64,000 nt of DNA. Source: Sphingobium trunci (GTDB taxonomy: Bacteria; Pseudomonadota; Alphaproteobacteria; Sphingomonadales; Sphingomonadaceae). The stretch spans positions 1 to 64,000 of the forward strand of contig NZ_JAKUJY010000014.1 of the NCBI RefSeq assembly GCF_022664535.1. Direction: 5' to 3'. Below, one piece after another: positions 42,991 to 52,070 of the stretch. The notes below the pieces were generated by a model. That model was not told the origin of the DNA and did no database searches. It saw only the letters and a list, made by a program, of their open reading frames with translations. The position numbers and the translations under genes are program-made. Positions within the stretch are counted from its first letter, which is position 1. Each line of letters opens with the position of its first letter.

Positions 42991-44123
42991 TTTTCCTTAT
43001 GTTGTAAAAGCAGGTCGGATCCGGCGAAGAGCCGGGCGATGGCGCACAGCCGAGCATCATCCCCCCGGCGCGCCACCAGTTGAAGGGCGGCGGGGCGCCC
43101 CGACGGCGTCGTCAGCGGCAGTGAAATGGCGGGGTGGCCGCTGAGGTTGAAGGGCCGCACGAAGGCCGAGAGACGCAGGATCGCGGCGGCATCGCCCAGC
43201 GCATCGGCGCGCGGGGGGAAATCCGGCAGGGTGGGCAGCGCCAGCACGTCGAACCGCTCCAGCAAGGCATCGACCTGGGCGACGAACCGGGCCTTCACCT
43301 GCCCGGCCCATATCAGGCGATCCTGGCGCGCGACCATGGGAGCGCTCCGCAGTCTCTGCTCGACATCGGCGCCCAGCAATCCGCTGTCGACCAGATGCCC
43401 GTATGCCGCCAATGCCTCCGCCGCCATCTGAACGACCCCGGCCTGGAAGGCATCTTCCAGAAGAGGCAGGGCACAGGGTTGCACAGCATCGCCCCGCGGC
43501 GCCAGCGCGGCGGACAGCGCTCCCGCTATTTCGACATCGGCATCGACATGGACGGTTCCGATCGATGGCGAGGCCTGCTCGGCTGCCGGACCGAAGGCCG
43601 GGTCCATCTGCGCCATGGCCTGCTCGATCAGCGGCATGGACCGGGCAAAAAGCCCGACGCAATCCAGCACGCTGTCCGCGGGCGTCACACCGGCACGGCT
43701 GAGCCGTCCGAAACTCGGCTTGAAGCCGATGACGCCGCAACAGGCCGCGGGCATGCGCACCGAACCGCCGGTGTCGGTGCCGAGCGCCAGATCGACCAGC
43801 TCGGCCGCCACCGCCGCAGCCGAGCCGCTCGACGATCCACCGGGAATGAGTCCGGGATGAAGGGGGTTTTCGACATGGCCGGTCCAGTCGTTGAGGCCGG
43901 TCATGCCATAGGCCAGTTCATGCATGCCCGCCTTGGCGACGATCCGGTAGCCGCCGTCCACCAACGCCTGCACCACTTGCGCATGACGTCGTGCGGGCGG
44001 AGCATCGGCAAAGGCGCGCGAACCGCAACATGTCGGCGATCCGGCAATGTCGATGCAGTCCTTGACCGCTACGGCAGGCCCGTCGCCCGATACTTCATAG
44101 CTTTCGATCAGGATAGCAGACAT
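42984..44123 (-). CDS. iacH: Amidase-signature protein IacH
   Basis: 379-residue amidase-signature enzyme. The catalytic Ser-cis-Ser-Lys set is visible: Lys21 in AVKDCIDIAG, the GGSSSG loop at about 95-100, and Ser121 in GTDTGGSVRMP. It may hydrolyse indole-3-acetamide or a related amide to IAA. Start 44123 is chosen because GGGGGAATCGGGG precedes it and because the upstream ATG at 44165 touches the operator palindrome and lacks a ribosome-binding site. First gene of the iac operon, divergent from iacR. Confidence 0.87.
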   Translation of the reverse strand: MSAILIESYEVSGDGPAVAVKDCIDIAGSPTCCGSRAFADAPPARRHAQVVQALVDGGYRIVAKAGMHELAYGMTGLNDWTGHVENPLHPGLIPGGSSSGSAAAVAAELVDLALGTDTGGSVRMPAACCGVIGFKPSFGRLSRAGVTPADSVLDCVGLFARSMPLIEQAMAQMDPAFGPAAEQASPSIGTVHVDADVEIAGALSAALAPRGDAVQPCALPLLEDAFQAGVVQMAAEALAAYGHLVDSGLLGADVEQRLRSAPMVARQDRLIWAGQVKARFVAQVDALLERFDVLALPTLPDFPPRADALGDAAAILRLSAFVRPFNLSGHPAISLPLTTPSGRPAALQLVARRGDDARLCAIARLFAGSDLLLQHKEKC

Positions 44124-44166
44124 CCCCGATTCCCCCGATGGCTGGTCCAGAAAAAGCTGGATCATA

Positions 44167-44186
44167 TTACGTGAATAGTCAAGTAA
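44167..44186. promoter_or_regulatory. 20-bp palindrome in the iacH/iacR intergenic region, candidate IacR operator
   Basis: TTACGTGAATAGTCAAGTAA: arms TTACGTGA and TCAAGTAA match at 7 of 8 positions around a 4-base spacer. It lies 44 bp before iacH and 110 bp before iacR. The form TTAnnTGA-N4-TCAnnTAA recurs at 51880-51899 and 52071-52090. A 20-bp palindrome in the divergent region next to a MarR gene is the classic MarR operator arrangement. Binding by IacR is inference. Confidence 0.65.
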
Positions 44187-44295
44187 TTTTCATTCATTCT
44201 CTTGCTTGAATGCAATCCTGTCTCCCGTTAGGGCTTGGGGACAGGGCAAAATCCGGAGCAGCCGGGCGAGCAGCCCCCGCAAGCAGGGATCAATA

Positions 44296-44766
44296 ATGGT
44301 TGAAGAGGTACAGGAACCCGAAGTCGCAGGCGCCGCCGCTCCCTTCAACATGGAGGAGTGGCCATTCTATTGGCTCACCCGCTTTACCGGCCGCTATCTG
44401 TTGCAGATGGAACTGGCGCTCAAGCCGCTTGGCCTGGATATCCCGCGCTGGCGTGTCTTGATGACGCTGCGCAATCGCGAGGCGATGAGCGTCAGCGAGA
44501 TCGCCGATCACGCCATCGTCAAGCTGCCGACCATGACGAAGATCGTGAAGCGCATGCAGGCCGACAATCTGGTGGACTGCCGCCAGAGCGCCGCCGACGG
44601 CAGGGTGACGGAGGTGTCGTTGACGCCCGCGGGCGTCGTCGCCGGGCGCAAGGCCTGGGACGCGGCCAATCGCATCTACGAACGCGCGTTCGAGGATCTG
44701 TCCCGCAAGGACGTCTCGACGCTCAACAAATTGCTGCGCACCATCACCCGCAGCCTCGCCGGCTGA
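44296..44766 (+). CDS. iacR: MarR family regulator of IAA catabolism (IacR)
   Basis: 156-residue winged-helix repressor. The start ATG 44296 (MVEEVQEPEVAG) has AGGGA before it; the longer frame from a TTG at 44206 is not needed. MarR features: FTGRYLLQMELALKPLGLDIPRWRVLMTL, recognition region MSVSEIADHAIVKLPTMTKIVKRMQADNLVDCRQSAADGR and VSLTPAGVVAGRKAW. In other bacteria IacR is released from DNA by IAA or a breakdown product. It is divergent from iacH and convergent with the TonB receptor gene. Confidence 0.87.
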   Translation: MVEEVQEPEVAGAAAPFNMEEWPFYWLTRFTGRYLLQMELALKPLGLDIPRWRVLMTLRNREAMSVSEIADHAIVKLPTMTKIVKRMQADNLVDCRQSAADGRVTEVSLTPAGVVAGRKAWDAANRIYERAFEDLSRKDVSTLNKLLRTITRSLAG

Positions 44767-44821
44767 CCGCCGCTCCTTTGGCGCAACCGTGACCTGGCCC
44801 GGCCGGGTTTTTGCGTGCAGG

Positions 44822-44854
44822 AAAAAGACCGCCGGCATATCCATGCCGGCGGTC
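44822..44854 (-). terminator. Rho-independent terminator of the second TonB receptor gene
   Basis: A perfect 12-bp stem (GACCGCCGGCAT with ATGCCGGCGGTC) around a 4-base loop, followed on the minus strand by TTTTTC. It lies 22 bp past the receptor stop. Confidence 0.85.
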
Positions 44855-44876
44855 CTGCCGCGACGATCGCCGCTGC

Positions 44877-47018
44877 TCAGAAATTATAGGTCAGCTTGGC
44901 GCCATAGGTACGCGGCGGCGCCATGCCGTAGCTGTAGGTGCCAAAGCGGGTGGATGCGACGGCGCTGGTGATGACGGTCACATTCTCCAGATTCCGGACG
45001 AAGCCCTGAAGGCTCCATTTCTTGTTTTCGGGCGTGAAGGTCACGACCAGATCGCTGCGCGTATAGCCGTCCTGCTTCTGATAGGCGAAATTCTCGATGC
45101 CGTAGAAGGATGAGCTTTCGATATGCGTCTGCGCGCGCGGGGTCAGCGTGCCGCCAAACAGCGGGAAGCTGTGTTCATAGCCCAGGTTGAACGACCAGCG
45201 CGGCGCCTGCGTCGCCCGGTTGCCCGAATAGTCGGTAAGGCAGCTACCGTTCGCAGCCACGCTGACGCACAATTGGGTATATTCCGAATGCAGGAAAACC
45301 GCGCTTCCATCGAACCGGTCCGCATCCGTGGGCTGGAAGACGGTTTCCGCTTCGATGCCCCAGATGCGCGACTTGCCCGCATTGAACACCGCTGACAGGC
45401 CGACGGTCTGGTCGCGCACCGAAACCTGCTGGTCCTTGTAATTGTAGAGGAAGGCGGACAGGTTCAGCTGGAGCCTGTTGTCCAGGAAGCGGTTCTTCAA
45501 CCCTACTTCCCAGGCGGAAATGGTTTCCGGCGCATAAGGCAGGGTATTCTGTCCCGGCACGGTGTTGAACCCGCCCGCCTTATAGCCCGTATCGAACTTG
45601 GCATAGACCATGTTGCGTGGGCTGTAATCATAGATCAGCCCGGCATGATAGGTGGTCTTGTTGCTGGACGAACTGTCGTTTTGCGGCACGTTGCCGCTGC
45701 CGGTATTGCTGTAACCGGCACGACTTTTGAAGTCGTCGGAATAGCGGATGCCCAATTCCGCTTTCAGGCCGTCGATCAGTTCATAGCTCGCCTGACCGAA
45801 AGCGGCCTTCGATCTCGCCTTCACATCATAGGAGAAGATGAAGATGTTCGACGGCGGATTGGCGACTGCATAGCTCTGGAACAGGCTGAGAAGATTCTCC
45901 TGCTCGCGGAACAGATAGCCGCCGATCTGCCATTTGAAACGGCCATTGCCGTTCGACACCAGGCGGACTTCGTGCGACCAGTCATGCACCTTCTCGGTCG
46001 GCAGGAGATAGGCCGACTTGCTGGTCGTGCCATCCAGGTCGCGAAGCTGGGAATAGTCGGTATCGCGGAAGCCCCCCAGATAGACCAGGCTGGCAAAGCC
46101 CAGATCATATTCGCCATTCCACTGGATCGTGCGCAGCGTGGTGTCGATATACTGGTTGGGCAGGCTGTGCGGCGTACCTTCGCCATCGACGTCCGGGCGA
46201 TAGCTGGTGTCGATCGCCGTGCCGTTGAAGCGCAGCGGCGTCCCCCACATGGTCGGACCGACGCCGCCAATCTTGGTCAGCTGGCCGGTCAGCAGGAACT
46301 TCAGGCGATCGGTCGGCTTCCACTGGACATGCAGGCGGACCGACTGGGAATCGGCGTCATCGCCTGCGCGGGCCGGTGCCTCGTTGGTCCGATAGCCGTC
46401 ATGCTTGTTGGTGGTGAAGGCGGCGCGGACGGCCAGCCTGTCGGTGACCGGCAGGTTGATCATGCCTTCGGTCGTGATCTGGTCGTAATTGCCGACGCCG
46501 ACGGCGACCTTGCCCTCAAATTCATCCTTGGGCTTGGCGGTGATGACGTTGATCGCGCCGCCTGTCGCGTTGCGGCCGTAGAGCGTCCCCTGCGGACCGC
46601 GCAGCACCTCGACCCGCTCCAGGTCGAACATGGAATCGCCGAACCCGAAGGGCTTCTGGATGTAGAAACCATCCTGCGCGATCGAAATCGCCGGATCGCC
46701 GATCTCATTGGTGTTCTGGCTCGATACGCCGCGCACCGCGATGATGACGTTGGCAGAATTCTTGGAAATGCCCACACCCGGCGCGATCGCCGCGATGTCC
46801 GTCAGCGTGGAGACGCCGTTTCTCTCCAGCGCCTTCTGGTCGAAGGCCGTGACGGCGATCGCGGTCTTCTGGACCGAGCTTTCCCGCTTTTCCGCCGTCA
46901 CGACGATTTCGTCGATACCGCCGGACGGCTGTTCGGCGGCCTGAGCCATCACCGCATTGACATGAAAACCCGCCAGCACCGCCAGGCTGACACCGCTCAA
47001 ACGCATGAACTGTTTCAT
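44877..47018 (-). CDS. TonB-dependent receptor next to the iac operon
   Basis: Outer-membrane active importer, 713 residues. Signal peptide VSLAVLAGFHVNAVMAQAA, TonB box DEIVVTAEKRESSVQ near residue 36, plug with IAVTAFDQKALERNGVSTL, IIAVRGVSSQNTN and VEVLRGPQGTLYGRNATGGAINV, then a beta barrel ending in APPRTYGAKLTYNF. There is no iron gene nearby. Its location between iacR and an S45 acylase gene suggests that it brings in an IAA conjugate or similar aromatic amide. It ends at a strong terminator. Confidence 0.9.
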   Translation of the reverse strand: MKQFMRLSGVSLAVLAGFHVNAVMAQAAEQPSGGIDEIVVTAEKRESSVQKTAIAVTAFDQKALERNGVSTLTDIAAIAPGVGISKNSANVIIAVRGVSSQNTNEIGDPAISIAQDGFYIQKPFGFGDSMFDLERVEVLRGPQGTLYGRNATGGAINVITAKPKDEFEGKVAVGVGNYDQITTEGMINLPVTDRLAVRAAFTTNKHDGYRTNEAPARAGDDADSQSVRLHVQWKPTDRLKFLLTGQLTKIGGVGPTMWGTPLRFNGTAIDTSYRPDVDGEGTPHSLPNQYIDTTLRTIQWNGEYDLGFASLVYLGGFRDTDYSQLRDLDGTTSKSAYLLPTEKVHDWSHEVRLVSNGNGRFKWQIGGYLFREQENLLSLFQSYAVANPPSNIFIFSYDVKARSKAAFGQASYELIDGLKAELGIRYSDDFKSRAGYSNTGSGNVPQNDSSSSNKTTYHAGLIYDYSPRNMVYAKFDTGYKAGGFNTVPGQNTLPYAPETISAWEVGLKNRFLDNRLQLNLSAFLYNYKDQQVSVRDQTVGLSAVFNAGKSRIWGIEAETVFQPTDADRFDGSAVFLHSEYTQLCVSVAANGSCLTDYSGNRATQAPRWSFNLGYEHSFPLFGGTLTPRAQTHIESSSFYGIENFAYQKQDGYTRSDLVVTFTPENKKWSLQGFVRNLENVTVITSAVASTRFGTYSYGMAPPRTYGAKLTYNF

Positions 47019-47079
47019 CGCTAAAAACCCCTTCCGCTCTTCTTATAGGATCGAACGTTGATATTTTTTTATGTCATTA

Positions 47080-47116
47080 TATCGTAATCTTCAACTATAT
47101 TTATTGCATTGCAATA
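47080..47116. promoter_or_regulatory. Promoter region of the TonB receptor with half-operator and a 15-bp palindrome
   Basis: On the minus strand, TATAGTTGAAGATTACGATA (47080-47099) keeps the left half of the operator seen at iacH and GH3 (TA-x-TTGA), but the right arm is degenerate. Beside it TATTGCATTGCAATA at 47102-47116 is a perfect inverted repeat with 7-bp arms. Both lie 60-100 bp before the receptor ATG and are candidate control sites. Confidence 0.4.
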
Positions 47117-47156
47117 GGATTTTGCGCAATCGTGCCCTGTGTCCGGAAAGGCGCCG

Positions 47157-49580
47157 TCAGCGCCGGTAGGGATCGTCCAGAACTTCTGATTTTTCCATGG
47201 CTTGGCCGATTTCTTCGGGCGTGAAGAGCATCGGCTTATATTGGAAATCCCGGAACAGCCCGACCTGATCGCGGACATGCTCCCCCGTCTCTTCCGCCTG
47301 TCCCGGCGCGACCACGTTGCGCCCGACGACTCCGTCCGGACGCAGTTCCACAAGGTGATTCTGCGTGCCGCGTTCGGCGAGCGGCACGATCACAGGCTGC
47401 TTCGCGCCCTGCGGCACGGCATGGGCGTTGGCCGTTGCGAACTGGGTGAACAGGATCGGATCGGACCAGTGTGCCATATCGCCGCCCCGCTCCGCCGAAA
47501 GCTTCGCCAGAACCGCGCGCAGCACGTCCACCTGCACCTGTGCCGCGCTCCTGCCACCCAGATAGTCCGCCCTGACCGGCAGGGAGGCCGCCTGGCCCGC
47601 TAATATGCGCGCCAGCAATTTGGGTCCGCGCCCGATATCATAAGTGTCGCCGCGCTTGTAGCCCAGCATCTTCGCCAGGGATTTGCCCACCATCTCGGGG
47701 CTGAAGACCCGTTCCGTCATCGCCGTCAGCCAGGCATCATAGATGACGAGCGCCGGGCTGTCATAGCGACCGTCGCCATCGGCATCGATGCGGCGGCGGT
47801 CCCAGCCCGCCAGCATATCGCGCGCCTGCCGCAGTAGCGGATCGCCCGGCGCCTCCTTCCCGATCGCTGCGATCAGGCCGGGGATGAAGAAGCCCGCCGT
47901 CTGGCTCATCGTGCTGGCCACGCGATTAAGCTCTTCCATGTCGGCCAGGGAAACCCTGCCATGCGCCTGCATGAAATCCTGCAGCAATCTGGCGCGTTCG
48001 ACCGAGCTCCAGCCGGTATCGGGGAAATACCATCCCTTGATCGGCTGCTGGTTCCAGTTGGTGAAGAAGCCGCGCGACGGGTTGAGACTGTAGGGTTGCT
48101 GGGAAGAGGGCAGGAACCCGCGCCAGTCGCGCGCGCCCGTGCCGTCAGTGGGAAGGCGGGGATCCTGATCGCCGCTGCGGATCGGGAAACGCCCCGGATA
48201 GACCATGCCGATATTGCCTTGCCGGTCGGCATACCACCAGTTGATGCTGATCGCAGACCGCAGCGCCGCCTTGCGGAATGCCGTGAAATCCTGCGCCAGC
48301 GTCGAATCGAACCAGGCCATTTCGGTGTCCAGCTCATGCCCTTCCCAGGCGCGGGCACGGGCATAGGCGCGATGATTCTTCGCATCGACCGTCAGCACCG
48401 GCCCATGGATGGTGCGATAGAAGGTGGCGGTGACGGGCGCGGCGCCCCTGACCCGGATCGTCTCGGTCCGCGCGGCCATCGCCTTCCACCGGCCCTTGTG
48501 GAAATAGCGGGTCGGATCGGCGGGATCGAGCCGCTCGACAAAAGTGTCGACGGCGTCGCCCCGGCCCACCGTGCTGGACCAGGCCGTGTTGCCATTATGG
48601 CCGAAGAAGATCGGGATGAAGCCGATCGGCGTCGCGCCGACCACGTCCATGCCGCCGCCATGCAGGCCAGCCTCGTACAGGAAGCCAGGCATGGTGAAGC
48701 CCATTTGCGGTCCGCCCATCAGCAGCGGATAGCCGGTCGCCGACTTGGCCCTGCCCACCACCCAGACATTGCTGCCGCCATGATCGTTGAGCGCCAGCGA
48801 GGCCATCTTCGCGCCCAGCATCGCGTCGGTCCTGCCGGTCCCCTCGGCCGCCGCGGCGATGCCGGGACCGGTCGCAGCCGCATGGGGTTGCCCGACCACG
48901 GACAGAGCGCGCAGGCTGCGGCCCTTCCAGTCGCCCGCCGCCAGCGAGGTGACGGCCGCAGGGTCTTCGTCCAGAGGAATGAGATCGTCGAAGATGGCCC
49001 GCGCCCGCGCCTCGCCAAATTGCGCCGTCAGCGCCTCGAGCAGTCCGGCATTGTCCAGTTCCTGCGTCTTGTCCGTGAAGCGGACCGCGACATTGCCGAT
49101 GAAGATCTGGGCCAGGTCCTCGGCCGTCCAGGGCCTGGGGGTGAAGCCAAGCTCTGTAAACCGGGCCGGCAGCCTGCCCTTGGCGATCCAGGCGTTGAGG
49201 CCATCGGCATAGGCCGTGAACAAAGCCCTTTCGGAAGGCTTCAGCGCAGCAAGACGCGCGGTGACCTCCGCCCGGGTGTAGCCGCGCTGGCGCGTCTCGC
49301 GGTCGAAATCGACAAAGGACGGACCCAATATCTCGGCAACCTCGCCCCAGACCGACCGGCGCATCATCTCCAGCTGGAAGAGGCGATCTTGGCCAATGGC
49401 GTAGCCCAATCCATAATAAAGGGCGGGACGGCTCTGCGCATGGATATGAGGGACGCCATAATGATCCCGCTCTATCCGGATGCCGGATCCGGCCGGTTGG
49501 GCAGCGGCCTGTGCCGATACGCCCGCCAGCGCCGTGGCGGCGAACAGCATGCGGTAGGAACAACGAAACAGGGACGTCAT
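47157..49580 (-). CDS. Penicillin acylase family (S45) N-terminal-nucleophile amidohydrolase
   Basis: Periplasmic precursor of 807 residues that would self-cleave into alpha and beta chains. Start 49580 gives the signal peptide MLFAATALAGVSAQAAAQP. Alpha chain: IRIERDHYGVPHIHAQSRPALYYGLGYAIGQDRLFQLEMMRR. The autocatalytic and nucleophilic Ser is about residue 270 in NDHGGSNVWVVG; the beta chain then shows LMGGPQMGFTMPGFLYEAGLHG, FFGHNGNTAWSST, YRTIHGPVL and NWWYADRQGNIG. The family cleaves aryl-acetyl and acyl amides, including phenylacetyl amides and acyl-homoserine lactones. Beside the iac operon, an indole-3-acetyl-amino-acid substrate is an attractive inference. Last gene of the operon TIM-barrel, MFS, acylase. 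Confidence 0.88.
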   Translation of the reverse strand: MTSLFRCSYRMLFAATALAGVSAQAAAQPAGSGIRIERDHYGVPHIHAQSRPALYYGLGYAIGQDRLFQLEMMRRSVWGEVAEILGPSFVDFDRETRQRGYTRAEVTARLAALKPSERALFTAYADGLNAWIAKGRLPARFTELGFTPRPWTAEDLAQIFIGNVAVRFTDKTQELDNAGLLEALTAQFGEARARAIFDDLIPLDEDPAAVTSLAAGDWKGRSLRALSVVGQPHAAATGPGIAAAAEGTGRTDAMLGAKMASLALNDHGGSNVWVVGRAKSATGYPLLMGGPQMGFTMPGFLYEAGLHGGGMDVVGATPIGFIPIFFGHNGNTAWSSTVGRGDAVDTFVERLDPADPTRYFHKGRWKAMAARTETIRVRGAAPVTATFYRTIHGPVLTVDAKNHRAYARARAWEGHELDTEMAWFDSTLAQDFTAFRKAALRSAISINWWYADRQGNIGMVYPGRFPIRSGDQDPRLPTDGTGARDWRGFLPSSQQPYSLNPSRGFFTNWNQQPIKGWYFPDTGWSSVERARLLQDFMQAHGRVSLADMEELNRVASTMSQTAGFFIPGLIAAIGKEAPGDPLLRQARDMLAGWDRRRIDADGDGRYDSPALVIYDAWLTAMTERVFSPEMVGKSLAKMLGYKRGDTYDIGRGPKLLARILAGQAASLPVRADYLGGRSAAQVQVDVLRAVLAKLSAERGGDMAHWSDPILFTQFATANAHAVPQGAKQPVIVPLAERGTQNHLVELRPDGVVGRNVVAPGQAEETGEHVRDQVGLFRDFQYKPMLFTPEEIGQAMEKSEVLDDPYRR

Positions 49581-49605
49581 GCGACCTCTATGATGGAATG
49601 GGCCA

Positions 49606-50913
49606 TCAGGCGGTTTCCAGTTGGCGCCGGAAGGGCGCCAGACCACGGCTCAACACCAGCGCCGCCAGCAGCGCCGCCCCCACCGCGACGATGGCGAGAG
49701 AGCAGCCCGTTCCCTGCGGCCCGCCGAACCAGCGGTCGTTGGCAAGGCCGACCAGCGCGCTGCCGACCCCCATGCCGATCAGCGAATTGATGCCCAGGAA
49801 AAGCGCCGAGATGCGCGAGCGCATCGACGGCGGCGCGACGATCTGCATGACGGCGGTGGATGGCGGCATCGGGAAGGAGGCGAAGAAGAAGGCGATGGCA
49901 AGCAGGATCGTCGCCTGGCCGGCGCTGGCGGCCCACGGAAGCAGGGCGAGCGGCGGAACCGCGCCCAGCGCGCCGATGATGCCGGTGCGGAAGGGCGCGT
50001 CCCTACCGCCCGAACGCGTCAACCGGTCCATGATCGCGCCGCTCGCCAGCACGCCGCCGCCCGCCGCGAAGATCGCGACCCAGCCCAGACGCAGCCCGCT
50101 CTCGCCCGGCGTCAGCGCGAAAACGCGCATCAGATAGGCCGGGGACCAGGACAGCAGGGAGAACAGCGTCATCGCCGCCAGCGTATAGCCCGCCATATGG
50201 GGCAGGAAGATCGCCTTGTTGCGCGACAGGAAATGCATCACCTCCATGACCGAAGGAACGGCGCTCGCAGGCGCGGGCTGCCCGCCGCGAAGGCGCGGAT
50301 CGCGGATCGTCGCCAGCATCACCAGCGCCAGCAGCAGGCCGGGCGCACCCACGATGATGAATGTCAGTTGCCAGGCGGCAAAGCGCAGGCCCAGCCAATA
50401 TTGCGGACCACCCGCGCTCACCGCCCCGATCACCCAGCCGCCCAGCAGGAAGGCGATGCCCGCCCCCAGGAAGGAGCCGAGCGAATAGACCGCGACCGCC
50501 CGTCCCAGCCTTTCCTTCGGGAAAAGGTCGCTGATCAGCGAATAGGTGGCGGGCGAAAGCGCCGCCTCGCCCGCGCCGACGCATACCCTTGCCACGAAAA
50601 GCTGAAGGAAGCCGCGCGCAAAACCGCAGGCCACCGTCGCCAGGCTCCAGAAGGCGACACCGATGCCGATAATCAGCGGCCGGGATTTCCGGTCGGACAG
50701 GGCGGCGATCGGAATGCCCATGGTCGCATAGAAGATCGCGAAGGCAAAACCGTGCAGCAAGCCGAACTGGGTATCGGAAATGCCGAGGTCGGACTGGATC
50801 GGGCCGATCAGCAGCGCCATGATCTGCCGGTCGATGAAGGAGAATATATAGGCGACCATGCAGAGGATCACTGCGATCCATGCGCGCCGATGCGTCAGGT
50901 CCCGATCGGTCAT
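49606..50913 (-). CDS. MFS transporter, spinster-like
   Basis: Inner-membrane permease, 435 residues with about twelve hydrophobic segments. The N-terminus (AWIAVILCMVAYIFSFIDRQIMALLI, then FGLLHGFAFAIFYATMGIPIAALSDRKSRPL) is typical of the spinster-like MFS group, which carries diverse organic acids and lipids. It overlaps the TIM-barrel gene start-to-stop (ATGA) and precedes the acylase by 25 bp, so import of an acylase product is likely, perhaps free IAA or an amino acid. Confidence 0.87.
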   Translation of the reverse strand: MTDRDLTHRRAWIAVILCMVAYIFSFIDRQIMALLIGPIQSDLGISDTQFGLLHGFAFAIFYATMGIPIAALSDRKSRPLIIGIGVAFWSLATVACGFARGFLQLFVARVCVGAGEAALSPATYSLISDLFPKERLGRAVAVYSLGSFLGAGIAFLLGGWVIGAVSAGGPQYWLGLRFAAWQLTFIIVGAPGLLLALVMLATIRDPRLRGGQPAPASAVPSVMEVMHFLSRNKAIFLPHMAGYTLAAMTLFSLLSWSPAYLMRVFALTPGESGLRLGWVAIFAAGGGVLASGAIMDRLTRSGGRDAPFRTGIIGALGAVPPLALLPWAASAGQATILLAIAFFFASFPMPPSTAVMQIVAPPSMRSRISALFLGINSLIGMGVGSALVGLANDRWFGGPQGTGCSLAIVAVGAALLAALVLSRGLAPFRRQLETA

Positions 50914-51824
50914 TGCGGCAATTTTCGCAGATAGGCCATGCTGTCGCGGATCGCGCTCATCGGGTCGTCCGACCGGTCATATTCGACGAAGAAATGCCGC
51001 GCGCCGGCCTTGCGCGCGGCACCGATCAGCCGGGGCAGGTCCAGCCGCCCGGTACCGACCACGGCGAATTCGCCCGCGGCGTCGACATCCTTCACATGAC
51101 AGCCGAAATAGCGGCCCGGATTATTCTCGAAATAGGGGATGGGATCCTGTCCCGCCTTCGTCACCCAGTAGAAATCCAGCTCCATCTTCACAAGGTCCGG
51201 GTCCGTCCCTTTCAGGATCAGGTCATAGATCATGTCCGATCCCAGACGCTGGAATTCGCGATGATGATTGTGGAAGGCAAAGGTCAGTCCGGCATCCCGG
51301 CACATCCGGCCGGCCTGATTGAAGATGCCGATATAGCGATCCAGGATCGCCCGGTCCGCCAGCATGCGCGGCATCAATATGGGCCAGGTCACATAATGCT
51401 GCCCCAGCAGCTTCGCCTTGCCGATCCCGTCCTCGACCAGCGCGAGCGCCTTTTCCGGCTGGAAGGCACGCTCGTAATTTTCGCGATTCTGCTCGGTGCT
51501 GATCTGCTTGCGGGTCCAGGCACCGAAGGAGGCATAAACCTCGTCGGACGCGATATGCTGCGATGGGGAGACCAGCCCGAAACGATCCAGTTGCGCGCGC
51601 AGCCACATCGGGTCGCGGCCGAAGCTGCCGACCGTTTCCACTTCCCTGTAGCCCAGCGCGGCAACCTGTCGCAGCGTGCCTTCGAAATCCTGCTCCAGCA
51701 GCGCGCCGACGGTGAAGAGCTGCAGGCCCCACACATGCCTGCGCGCGGCTCCGGCATCCGACGCCGTGGCATAGCCCGCGGCTGCCATGGCGATCGCCAT
51801 GGCCAGAAAATCCCTGCGATCCAT
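50910..51824 (-). CDS. Xylose-isomerase-like TIM-barrel protein with Tat signal
   Basis: 304 residues. The N-terminus MDRRDFLAMAIAMAAAGYATASDA is a twin-arginine signal, so the protein is exported folded, presumably with its metal. The barrel belongs to the AP-endonuclease-2/xylose-isomerase group: LQLFTVGALLEQDFEGTLRQVAALGYREVE, GLTFAFHNHHREFQRLG, KMELDFYWVTKAGQDP and FGCHVKDVDAAGEFAVVG. Relatives are sugar epimerases, keto-sugar eliminases or glycoside-processing enzymes; the reaction is unknown. First gene of the TIM-barrel, MFS, acylase operon and divergent from the GH3 gene, which hints at processing of a glycoside. Confidence 0.82.
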   Translation of the reverse strand: MDRRDFLAMAIAMAAAGYATASDAGAARRHVWGLQLFTVGALLEQDFEGTLRQVAALGYREVETVGSFGRDPMWLRAQLDRFGLVSPSQHIASDEVYASFGAWTRKQISTEQNRENYERAFQPEKALALVEDGIGKAKLLGQHYVTWPILMPRMLADRAILDRYIGIFNQAGRMCRDAGLTFAFHNHHREFQRLGSDMIYDLILKGTDPDLVKMELDFYWVTKAGQDPIPYFENNPGRYFGCHVKDVDAAGEFAVVGTGRLDLPRLIGAARKAGARHFFVEYDRSDDPMSAIRDSMAYLRKLPQ

Positions 51825-51879
51825 TCCGTTCCCCCTTCCCGCCTTTCCGGCGTCGACAGGACCAGCGGCGACTGCTGGT

Positions 51880-51899
51880 TTAGTTGAATATTCATTTAT
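51880..51899. promoter_or_regulatory. Operator-like palindrome before the TIM-barrel/MFS/acylase operon
   Basis: TTAGTTGAATATTCATTTAT contains the perfect core TGAATATTCA and fits TTAnTTGA-N4-TCAnnTA. It lies 55 bp before the operon's first ATG in the 300-bp divergent region shared with the GH3 gene. Similarity to the iacH site suggests the same regulator. Confidence 0.55.
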
Positions 51900-52070
51900 T
51901 ATGAAATCATGTCAACGTGATTCCGCGCGACTGGCTGGTCTTTGAAAACGAGCCGCGTGGCGGTAAATTCGGCTGCGACAATGCCGTAAAAAGGGCAATA
52001 ACGGACCAGGACGGAAAATCCGCAGCAGATATGGGAAAAGTTGAAATTTCCTACTCAAAGCCACCAAAGA

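Noticed and set aside
44877-47018. TonB receptor as a siderophore receptor
   Set aside because: No iron, siderophore or Fur-like genes nearby and no iron-box-like site; the catabolic context is stronger.
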